This document shows, in pieces, positions 1 to 5,807 of a DNA stretch of 18,243 nt. Below the pieces are notes generated by a model, which saw only the letters and a list, made by a program, of their open reading frames with translations, did not search any database and was not told the DNA's origin. The first letter of the stretch is position 1, and each line of letters begins with the position of its first letter. The DNA is taken from assembly GCA_902488525.1 (NCBI GenBank), contig CABTWP010000041.1, forward strand, positions 1-18,243, in the 5' to 3' direction. Both the position numbers and the translations under genes were made by a program. The stretch is from an uncultured Collinsella sp. (GTDB lineage: Bacteria > Actinomycetota > Coriobacteriia > Coriobacteriales > Coriobacteriaceae).

Positions 1-22
1 CAGACGTGTGCTCTTCCGATCT
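1..22 (+). other. Residual Illumina adapter, not genomic
   Basis: Bases 1-22 are identical, from memory, to the last 22 bases of the Illumina TruSeq read-2 adapter (they end in GCTCTTCCGATCT). Genomic sequence starts at about base 23, where the end of rpmJ is recognisable. An open frame runs through the adapter into rpsM from an ATG-like start at base 8, but that N-terminus is an artefact. Confidence 0.95.
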
Positions 23-23
23 G

Positions 24-35
24 CGTCAGGGTTAA
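24..35 (+). CDS. rpmJ: Ribosomal protein L36, last codons only (partial)
   Basis: Codons CGT CAG GGT TAA spell Arg-Gln-Gly-stop, the usual C-terminal end of bacterial L36 (…KQRQG). L36 normally lies immediately upstream of rpsM in this operon, so the four codons fit both sequence and position. Everything upstream is lost at the contig edge and replaced by adapter. The stop is 14 nt before the rpsM start, so the genes are surely co-transcribed. The call rests on three residues plus synteny. Confidence 0.75.
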   Translation, partial: RQG

Positions 36-49
36 GAGAGGAGACTACG

Positions 50-424
50 TTGGCCCGTATTAATGGTGTCGACCTCCCGCGTGAGAAGCGCGTTGAGATC
101 GGTCTGACCTACATTTACGGCATCGGCCGCACCACTGCGACGAAGATCTGCGTCGAGTGCAACGTTAACGTGGACACGCGCGTTAAGGACCTCACCGAGG
201 ATGAGGTTAACGCCATCCGCGATTATATCGATAAGAATCAGATCATGGTTGAGGGCGACCTCCGCCGTGAGCGCAACCAGAACGTCAAGCGCCTTATGGA
301 CATCGGCTGCAACCGCGGCCTTCGTCACCGCAAGGGCCTCCCGGTCCGCGGCCAGCGCACCCACACTAACGCTCGTACCCGCAAGGGCCCGAAGCGTCAG
401 ATCGGTGCTAAGAAGAAGAAATAA
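50..424 (+). CDS. rpsM: 30S ribosomal protein S13
   Basis: S13 sits in the head of the 30S subunit and contacts the P-site tRNA and S19. The 124-residue product begins (TTG start read as Met)-ARINGVDLPREKR, the standard S13 N-terminus, with the helical GLTYIYGIGR segment following. The basic tail RGQRTHTNARTRKGPKR near the C-terminus is the conserved tRNA/rRNA-contacting end. The TTG at 50 is chosen because the family N-terminus starts there and a Shine-Dalgarno AGGAG (39-43) lies 6 nt upstream; an apparent longer frame from base 8 is made by adapter sequence. It is the first complete gene of the rpsM-rpsK-rpsD-rpoA-rplQ operon. A TTG start on such a highly expressed gene is mildly unusual. 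Confidence 0.97.
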   Translation: MARINGVDLPREKRVEIGLTYIYGIGRTTATKICVECNVNVDTRVKDLTEDEVNAIRDYIDKNQIMVEGDLRRERNQNVKRLMDIGCNRGLRHRKGLPVRGQRTHTNARTRKGPKRQIGAKKKK

Positions 425-438
425 GGAGCGCTAGATAG

Positions 439-843
439 ATGGCTACTGCTAAGAAGAACGTTCGCGCTGCCCGTCTGAAGCGCGCGGACCGTAAGAACAT
501 TTCCGTGGGCCAGGCTCACATTCGTTCTACGTTCAACAACACGATCGTTTCGATCACCGATCCCCAGGGCAACGTCATTTCCTGGAAGTCGGCTGGCCAG
601 GTGGGCTTCAAGGGCTCCCGTAAGTCCACGCCGTTCGCTGCCCAGATGGCTGCCGAGGCTGCTGCCAAGCAGGCCATGGAGCACGGTATGAAGAAGGTTT
701 CCGTCTTCGTCAAGGGCCCCGGCTCCGGTCGTGAGACCGCCATCCGCTCCCTCCAGGCTGCTGGCCTCGAGGTCTCGAGCATCCAGGACAAGACCCCCAT
801 TCCGCACAACGGCTGCCGCCCCAAGAAGCGTCGCCGCGTGTAA
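439..843 (+). CDS. rpsK: 30S ribosomal protein S11
   Basis: S11 forms part of the 30S platform near the E-site and the mRNA exit. The 134-residue product has the full family pattern: a basic N-terminal stretch, GQAHIRSTFNNTIVSITD (about residues 30-47), the GPGSGRETAIRSLQAAGL motif near residues 93-110, and the invariant C-terminal end DKTPIPHNGCRPKKRRRV. Its Shine-Dalgarno AAGGAG (423-428) overlaps the rpsM stop codon, and the intergenic gap is 14 nt, so translation of the two is probably coupled. Length and sequence are ordinary for the family. Confidence 0.98.
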   Translation: MATAKKNVRAARLKRADRKNISVGQAHIRSTFNNTIVSITDPQGNVISWKSAGQVGFKGSRKSTPFAAQMAAEAAAKQAMEHGMKKVSVFVKGPGSGRETAIRSLQAAGLEVSSIQDKTPIPHNGCRPKKRRRV

Positions 844-862
844 CTGAAAGGATCGTATCAAT

Positions 863-1459
863 ATGGCAATCGACAGGACTCCTGTTCTTAAGCGCTGCCG
901 TCAGCTCGGGATCGATCCCGCTGAGCTCGGTTACAGCAGCAAGAAGGAATCTATCCGTCAGCCCAAGCGCCGTCGCAAGGAATCTGAGTACGGCATGCAG
1001 CTGCGCGAGAAGCAGAAGGTCAAGTTCATCTATGGCGTTCTGGAGAAGCAGTTCCACGGCTACTTCAACAAGGCCCGTAAGATGAACGGCGTCACCGGTG
1101 AGAACCTCATGATCATCCTTGAGTCTCGCCTCGACAACGTTGTCTTCCGTCTTGGCTTCGCCCGCACCCGCAAAGAGGCTCGTCAGTCCGTCCGTCACGG
1201 TCACTTCACCGTGAACGGCAAGCGCGTGGACATCCCGTCCTACCGCGTCAAGGCCGGCGACGTCGTCGCTGTCGGCGAGAAGTTCCGTGACCTCCTCCCC
1301 ATCAAGGAGGCCCTGATTTCCTCCGAGCGCTTTGAGGTCCCTGGCTGGCTCGAGGTCGATATCGAGAAGCTGTCTGGTAACGTGCTCGCTCTGCCGACGC
1401 GTGAGCAGATCAGCGGTGATATCAACGAGCAGCTCATCGTCGAGCTCTACTCTAAGTAG
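863..1459 (+). CDS. rpsD: 30S ribosomal protein S4
   Basis: S4 is a primary 16S rRNA binder that nucleates assembly of the 30S body and, in some bacteria, represses its own operon. The 198-residue product has the N-terminal S4 domain (SEYGMQLREKQKVKFIYGVLEKQF, about residues 40-63) and the RNA-binding S4 fold (ESRLDNVVFRLGFARTRKEARQSVRHGHFTVNG, about 90-122). The N-terminal region carries only one cysteine (Cys12), so this is the zinc-free version of S4 rather than the four-cysteine form. It starts 19 nt after rpsK, with a GAAAGGA Shine-Dalgarno ahead of ATG 863. It lies between rpsK and rpoA, the common bacterial order. Confidence 0.97.
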   Translation: MAIDRTPVLKRCRQLGIDPAELGYSSKKESIRQPKRRRKESEYGMQLREKQKVKFIYGVLEKQFHGYFNKARKMNGVTGENLMIILESRLDNVVFRLGFARTRKEARQSVRHGHFTVNGKRVDIPSYRVKAGDVVAVGEKFRDLLPIKEALISSERFEVPGWLEVDIEKLSGNVLALPTREQISGDINEQLIVELYSK

Positions 1460-1491
1460 TCCATCCGGGCTGCTGAGGCTGGAGGTAATAC

Positions 1492-2433
1492 ATGTCAGAA
1501 TTCATTAGGCCTCAGGTTCAGGTCGAAGAGATCAACGAGACGTCTGCTCGTGTTTCCGTCGAGCCGCTCGAGCGTGGTTACGGCGATACGCTGGGTAACT
1601 CCCTTCGTCGCGTTCTTCTGTCCTCGCTCGAGGGTGCCGCCGTCGAGGCTATTCAGATCGATGGTGCGCAGCACGAGTTCATGACCATCCCTAACATGGT
1701 CGAGGATGTCACCGACATCGTCCTGAATGTCAAGGGTCTTGTCTTCAGGGCTCTCGGCACGACCGACGAGGCGACCGCCACCATCTCGGTTGACGGCCCC
1801 TGCGAGGTCACCGGTGCGGACTTCTTTATTCCGTCCGAGTTTGAGCTGGTTAACCCCGAGCAGCACATCGCTACGCTCACCGAGGGTGGCCATCTCACCA
1901 TGAGCATGCGCATCGGCTATGGCCGTGGCTATGTTTCTGGCGAGGCCAACAAGCGCGACAACGATCCCATCGGTGTGATCCACGTCGACTCGCTGTACTC
2001 GCCGGTTTCCCGTTGCGCCAAGCTCGTTGAGGCTTGCCGTGTCGGTCAGCACACCGACTACGACCGCCTTGTCCTCGAGATCGAGACCAACGGCTCCATC
2101 GCCCCGCGCGACGCCGTGGTCCAGGCTGCCAATATCATCAACCAGCATATGGCCGCCTTTATGAACCTTGCCGAGACCCCCGAGGTCGAGGAGGAGGCTT
2201 CGATCTTCGCTCCCGAGGTCACCAACGACAACGCCGAGCTGGACAAGCAGATCGAGGATCTGGACCTTTCCGTCCGTTCCTACAACTGCCTTAAGCGCGC
2301 CAGCATTCACTCGGTCCGTCAGCTCGTTGAGTTCTCGGAGAACGATCTGCTCAACATCCGTAACTTCGGTGTTAAGTCGATCGAGGAAGTGAAGGACAAG
2401 CTTGAGTCCATGGGCCTGAGCCTGAAGGCTTAA
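1492..2433 (+). CDS. rpoA: DNA-directed RNA polymerase alpha subunit
   Basis: Alpha dimerises to scaffold assembly of beta and beta', and its C-terminal domain contacts UP elements and activators. The 313-residue protein shows the N-terminal dimerisation domain (EPLERGYGDTLGNSLRRVLLSS at about residues 24-45) and the C-terminal helix-hairpin-helix domain from about residue 250, including RSYNCLKRA and NIRNFGVKSIEEVKDKL. These correspond to the DNA-contacting helix and loop of alpha-CTD. The start at 1492 follows a strong Shine-Dalgarno GGAGGT (1481-1486). It is cotranscribed with rpsD (32-nt gap) and rplQ (30-nt gap). Length matches actinobacterial and Gram-positive alpha subunits. Confidence 0.98.
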   Translation: MSEFIRPQVQVEEINETSARVSVEPLERGYGDTLGNSLRRVLLSSLEGAAVEAIQIDGAQHEFMTIPNMVEDVTDIVLNVKGLVFRALGTTDEATATISVDGPCEVTGADFFIPSEFELVNPEQHIATLTEGGHLTMSMRIGYGRGYVSGEANKRDNDPIGVIHVDSLYSPVSRCAKLVEACRVGQHTDYDRLVLEIETNGSIAPRDAVVQAANIINQHMAAFMNLAETPEVEEEASIFAPEVTNDNAELDKQIEDLDLSVRSYNCLKRASIHSVRQLVEFSENDLLNIRNFGVKSIEEVKDKLESMGLSLKA

Positions 2434-2463
2434 TGCTTCGCATATTTGAGGAGAAACTAGACC

Positions 2464-2931
2464 ATGCGTCACAACGTTAAGAAGGGCCTGAAGCTCGGCA
2501 CCGATGCGAGCCACACCAAGGCCATGAAGAAGAGCCTTGCTAAGGCCCTCTTCGAGAACGACCGCATCAAGACCACCGAGACCCGCGCTAAGGCGCTGCG
2601 TTCGGTCGTCGATCCGATCATCACTTGGGCCAAGAAGGGCGACCTGCACTCTCGTCGTCTGGCTATCGCCAAGCTCGGCGATAAGCAGCTCGTTGCCGAG
2701 ATCTTCGACAAGGCTGCCCAGGGTATGTGGCAGGACCGCAACGGCGGTTACACCCGCATCATGAAGCTCGGTAACCGTAAGGGCGACAATGCTCCCATCG
2801 TTATCATGGAGCTCGTCACCGAGCCTTGCACGCCTAAGGCCAAGAAGGCTGCTCCGGCCCCCAAGAAGGCCGCTGCTCCCAAGAAGGTCGAGGCTGCCGA
2901 GGAGGCTCCTGCTGAGGAGACCGCTGAGTAG
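2464..2931 (+). CDS. rplQ: 50S ribosomal protein L17 with Ala/Lys-rich tail
   Basis: L17 binds 23S rRNA near the peptide exit tunnel. Residues 1-120 are the complete family core, from MRHNVKKGLKLGTDASH through NRKGDNAPIVIMEL. About 35 extra C-terminal residues follow, composed almost only of Ala, Lys, Pro and Glu (ending AEEAPAEETAE). E. coli L17 is about 127 residues, so the tail accounts for the length of 155. Tails of this kind are known on actinobacterial L17, and rpmE in this window has a similar one. Shine-Dalgarno GAGGAG (2448-2453) precedes ATG 2464. It is the last gene before the operon terminator. Confidence 0.97.
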   Translation: MRHNVKKGLKLGTDASHTKAMKKSLAKALFENDRIKTTETRAKALRSVVDPIITWAKKGDLHSRRLAIAKLGDKQLVAEIFDKAAQGMWQDRNGGYTRIMKLGNRKGDNAPIVIMELVTEPCTPKAKKAAPAPKKAAAPKKVEAAEEAPAEETAE

Positions 2932-2957
2932 ACAATCCGTCTGCATAGGCTATATTC

Positions 2958-2988
2958 GAGGGGTACGTTCGCGTACCCCTCTTTTTTT
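2958..2988 (+). terminator. Intrinsic terminator of the ribosomal/rpoA operon
   Basis: A perfect 10-bp stem (2958-2967 paired with 2972-2981, GAGGGGTACG/CGTACCCCTC) with a TTCG tetraloop is followed by seven T residues (2982-2988). This is a textbook Rho-independent terminator 26 nt after rplQ. It lies only 36 nt before the truA start, so truA needs read-through or a promoter overlapping this site. Confidence 0.95.
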
Positions 2989-3023
2989 GTCGAAATGCCA
3001 TTGCCTGTTTGTTGGGAGCGCCC

Positions 3024-3848
3024 ATGACCGCGCCGTCTGATTTCAATTCGATTCCCGAGCTCGACGCCACGCTCGTTTTCCGCGTGGCCTACGATGGCTC
3101 GTCCTATAGCGGCTTTGCCGAGCAGCCTGGCCAGACGACGGTTGCGGGCGAGCTGCGCCGCGCTATCGAGACGCTCCTGCGCCGTCCGATCGACCTGACG
3201 TGCGCAGGGCGCACCGATGCCGGCGTGCATGCGGTGGCGCAGTACATTAGTGTGCCCGTAACGGACGCTGAGCTTGTCCTGACGCGCCGTAGGTGGCTGA
3301 GGGCCATGGATGCCCTGCTGCCCAAAGATATCGCCATAAACGAGGTCTACAGGGCCCGTAAAGGCTTTTCTGCACGTTTTGACGCGCGTTCCCGTACGTA
3401 TACGTACCGTATTGCCGATCGAGATGCGCGCCCCGTGCTGTCCCGCGGTGCCGTGTGGTGGCATCGCTATCCCTTGGATGTTGAGGCTATGTCTGCTGCC
3501 TGCCCCGCGCTGCTGGGCGAACAGGACTTTAAAAGCTTTTGCAAGGTTGCCTCGGCCGTTGGCAAGCCCACGCATCGCTGCGTGATGCGTGCCGAGTTTG
3601 GCCATGAGATTGCGTTTGGCGAGGACATCCTGACGTTTACCATCGAGGGCAATGCGTTCCTGCATTCGATGGTCCGTACGATCGTGGGCACGCTTGTCGA
3701 GATTGGCATGCATCGCCGTGAACCCGAGTGGATGCGTGAGGTCATCGATGCTTGCGACCGTACCGCTGCGGGCCCCACGGCTCCTGCCTGCGGCCTTACG
3801 TTTATGGGCGTGGATTACGATCCCGCCGAGCTCGTCGTGCTCGACTAG
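3024..3848 (+). CDS. truA: tRNA pseudouridine(38-40) synthase
   Basis: TruA converts uridines 38-40 in the tRNA anticodon arm to pseudouridine. The 274-residue protein has the N-terminal FRVAYDGSSYSGFAEQPGQ segment (about residues 19-37) and the catalytic motif AGRTDAGVHA (61-70), whose Asp65 is the nucleophile of the family. FKSFCK and the C-terminal half NAFLHSMVRTIVGTLVEIG complete the fold. ATG 3024 is chosen over in-frame TTG codons at 3009 and 3012 because GGGAG (3014-3018) lies 5 nt upstream of the ATG and would fall inside the longer frame. truA commonly follows rplQ in Gram-positive bacteria; here the usual rplM-rpsI pair does not follow it. Confidence 0.95.
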   Translation: MTAPSDFNSIPELDATLVFRVAYDGSSYSGFAEQPGQTTVAGELRRAIETLLRRPIDLTCAGRTDAGVHAVAQYISVPVTDAELVLTRRRWLRAMDALLPKDIAINEVYRARKGFSARFDARSRTYTYRIADRDARPVLSRGAVWWHRYPLDVEAMSAACPALLGEQDFKSFCKVASAVGKPTHRCVMRAEFGHEIAFGEDILTFTIEGNAFLHSMVRTIVGTLVEIGMHRREPEWMREVIDACDRTAAGPTAPACGLTFMGVDYDPAELVVLD

Positions 3849-4009
3849 GGGAGGGCTCGACGCGTCGTGCGTCGACACCCGTCATCTGTGGGCTGCGCGT
3901 GTTCAACATCTGTTCTTGGCGTGCAATACAACCGGTGTCTCATTGCTTTTATTGCCGGGGTGTACCATGAACCACGGTTTGATTCATTGCTGTCGAGAGG
4001 ACGGATAAC

Positions 4010-5050
4010 TTGGTTCGACGTGGCTCGCATCCGCGACTTTCGGTGATCCTTGTGGTAGAAGGTTCGCCCAGCTATGCGATGCGTGCGCTCGAGAGTATCC
4101 AGAACCAAGACCTCTACGATTTGCAGATTGTTGTTGTCTGCCGCGATGCTGCGCCCGGTGTGCGCCATTCGCTTCAAGTTGCTGCCGACAGGGACATCCA
4201 TATTGATTTGATTGACGTCGAGGACGCGAAGCGCGGTGCTTGTCTTCGTGCCGGTTTTGCTGCCTCGCGTGGCTCTCAAATCATCGCTATGAACGCCGAT
4301 GAGTGGCTTGCTCCGCAGTCCCTTTCCAAGATGGTCGATATCGCGTGCGATACTGCGGCAGACATAGTGTTCCCCACGGTGTCGCTCGACCGCTATGATG
4401 CACATCGAGAGCGCCATTCGCGCGTCTTGGATGTTGCCCCTATTGTCATTGAAGACAAGTCTTCGATGGTGACCGGGCTGTCCCAGTTGATTTTAGGCGG
4501 CCTAGTCGCTCAGACCTCTGGCGTGATGTACAGCCGCTCGCTGTTTGAGGCATGCCTTTTGTGCGACAAGGTGTTTCGCACAGTTGGGTTTATGGCGTGC
4601 GCGCTCTCGCGGGCGCAGTGCGTCTCCGGCTGCGGCGACGCTTGTTTCCACGTCGCGGTACCTAAGCTTACAGATGCCTTTGATCCCACCATGTATGCCA
4701 AGGTATCCGATGACATCCGAGCACTCGACGAGCTTGCGGACTCACTCTCGGAAGCAGATAGCGGTGGTCGGCTCAAGCTGGCAAGCCAAAAGTTCTACTT
4801 TGCCGGACTGGTCGCCTGCATCGAGAATTTGTGCCTGAGCCCGCATGGGTTGTCGTCAATCGAGCGTTCCGCCCGCATGCGTGATATGCTCGATGCGCCT
4901 CGAACCCGTCAGATGGTCGCCGCGCTCAAGGACAACCATCGGGGACTGGGTCTGTTGTTTGGGCCGATTGCCAGCGCCAAGCCCGCGCGCTGCGTGATGT
5001 GTACGCATCTGGCAGCTTTTCTTAACCGGACGGGCGCAAAAACCGCCTAA
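4010..5050 (+). CDS. Divergent, Cys-rich family-2 glycosyltransferase-like protein
   Basis: The N-terminal 110 residues resemble a GT-A fold GT2 enzyme: RLSVILVVEGSPSYAMRALESIQNQ (residues 9-33), then GACLRAGFAASRGSQIIAMN (76-95), then the DxD-like region NADEWLAP (95-102). The match is degenerate: the usual PVYN loop reads VVEG, the first Asp of the DxD region is Asn95, and no clear catalytic-base motif follows. The remaining ~240 residues are not recognised. There are 13 cysteines, including C182-x2-C185 and C328-x2-C331. No signal peptide or membrane span is visible. The start is TTG 4010, preceded by GAGAGGA (3995-4001); no better in-frame start exists nearby. The 161-nt gap after truA suggests its own promoter. 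It may be a transferase with altered metal binding or a non-catalytic relative; substrate unknown. Confidence 0.7.
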   Translation: MVRRGSHPRLSVILVVEGSPSYAMRALESIQNQDLYDLQIVVVCRDAAPGVRHSLQVAADRDIHIDLIDVEDAKRGACLRAGFAASRGSQIIAMNADEWLAPQSLSKMVDIACDTAADIVFPTVSLDRYDAHRERHSRVLDVAPIVIEDKSSMVTGLSQLILGGLVAQTSGVMYSRSLFEACLLCDKVFRTVGFMACALSRAQCVSGCGDACFHVAVPKLTDAFDPTMYAKVSDDIRALDELADSLSEADSGGRLKLASQKFYFAGLVACIENLCLSPHGLSSIERSARMRDMLDAPRTRQMVAALKDNHRGLGLLFGPIASAKPARCVMCTHLAAFLNRTGAKTA

Positions 5051-5134
5051 ACGGCTCATTACGAAACAAACTTGCATAGAATTGTTTCGAAATGCGTTCT
5101 TATACACAAAAGCCTTCAAATAGCGTTAAACTAT

Positions 5135-5149
5135 TCAATCACTGATTGA
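5135..5149. promoter_or_regulatory. Perfect 15-bp palindrome upstream of argR, candidate operator
   Basis: TCAATCA-C-TGATTGA is a perfect 7-bp inverted repeat with a 1-nt centre, 33 nt before the argR start, in a stretch (about 5050-5160) markedly AT-richer than the surrounding genes. ArgR proteins bind AT-rich palindromic ARG boxes about 18 bp long, so autoregulation is plausible, but the match to the E. coli consensus is only partial. A -10-like TAGAAT is at 5077-5082 without a convincing -35. Confidence 0.4.
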
Positions 5150-5182
5150 TTGTCTCCGCCATCTTTTGGAGAGAGGGTTTGT

Positions 5183-5620
5183 ATGGCTAAAAAACGCAAT
5201 GGGCGCCAGGATGCCATTAGAGATATTGTGCGCAATAAGGACGTCCGCACGCAGCGCGTGCTGGTCGATGAGCTCCGTGCTATGGGCTTTGATTGCACGC
5301 AGGCGACTGTCTCTCGCGATATTGCCGATATGGGGCTGCGTAAGCTCCCTGAGGGCATCTATGTTCTGGCAGAGGACCTGCACCTGCAGCGTATGGTTTC
5401 CGAGCTCGTTACGGGCGTTCTGCGTACCGATAATCTGGTTATGATCAAGGCTCAGCCTGGCACGGCTTCCGGCATCGCCGCCGCCGTTGATGCGGCAGAG
5501 TTGCCCGATGTGCTTGGCTCGCTTGCCGGCAACGATACGATTTTGGTCATTGCCCAGACGGCCGAGGACGGCGAGCGTCTCGAGGCGCTGATCAATAAGC
5601 TGAGCAATTCTCGCAAGTAG
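5183..5620 (+). CDS. argR: Arginine repressor ArgR
   Basis: ArgR is an arginine-responsive hexameric regulator of arginine biosynthesis and catabolism. The 145-residue product has the N-terminal winged helix-turn-helix (RQDAIRDIVRNKDVRTQRVLVDELRAMGFDCTQATVSRDIADMGL as a region at 8-52) with the conserved DNA-contacting Ser44-Arg45. The C-terminal oligomerisation domain contains PGTASGIAAAVDA (92-104) and DVLGSLAGNDTILVI (109-123). The arginine-binding GDD motif of characterised ArgR proteins reads Gly116-Asn117-Asp118, so the first Asp is replaced. ATG 5183 is preferred over an upstream start because GAGAGGG (5171-5177) lies 5 nt before it and the product then has normal family length. It is monocistronic, with its own terminator. 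No arg biosynthesis genes are in the window. Confidence 0.93.
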   Translation: MAKKRNGRQDAIRDIVRNKDVRTQRVLVDELRAMGFDCTQATVSRDIADMGLRKLPEGIYVLAEDLHLQRMVSELVTGVLRTDNLVMIKAQPGTASGIAAAVDAAELPDVLGSLAGNDTILVIAQTAEDGERLEALINKLSNSRK

Positions 5621-5671
5621 GCGTGCGGGTCGTGCGCTCGGCTCTGTGCGCGCTGACATCGTGGCTTGTAA

Positions 5672-5707
5672 GGGGTATCGACGTTGGTCGGTACCCCCTT
5701 TTTGTTT
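5672..5707 (+). terminator. Intrinsic terminator of argR
   Basis: GGGGTA (5672-5677) pairs with TACCCC (5692-5697), continued by a T·G pair and CGAC (5679-5682)/GTCG (5687-5690), closing a GTTG loop. Five T residues start at 5699. It is 51 nt past the argR stop. Confidence 0.88.
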
Positions 5708-5740
5708 GCCGGTATAAAGACCGCCCACCAGGTCGCTTCA

Positions 5741-5782
5741 AACTAAAAGGCCCCCGAGCAGTTTAATAAGCTGCTCGGGGGG
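5741..5782 (-). terminator. Intrinsic terminator of the class A PBP gene
   Basis: CCCCCGAGCAG (5751-5761) pairs perfectly with CTGCTCGGGGG (5771-5781) around a 9-nt loop. Read on the minus strand, the stem is followed by CCTTTTAGTT, a short U-tract, placed 26 nt after the PBP stop. Together with the argR terminator it isolates the two convergent genes. Confidence 0.88.
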
Positions 5783-5807
5783 CTTGTTGCATATGGCTGG
5801 ATGATTT

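Noticed and set aside
8..49. N-terminal extension of S13 from an ATG at base 8
   Set aside because: The extension is encoded by adapter and the rpmJ end; S13 homology and the Shine-Dalgarno place the start at TTG 50.
1495..2946. Long minus-strand open frame opposite rpoA and rplQ
   Set aside because: It is a shadow of GC-rich coding sequence; the plus strand encodes clear rpoA and rplQ.
3849..4009. Small gene between truA and the GT2-like gene
   Set aside because: Short open frames there lack a Shine-Dalgarno and any recognisable product; I see only probable promoter space.
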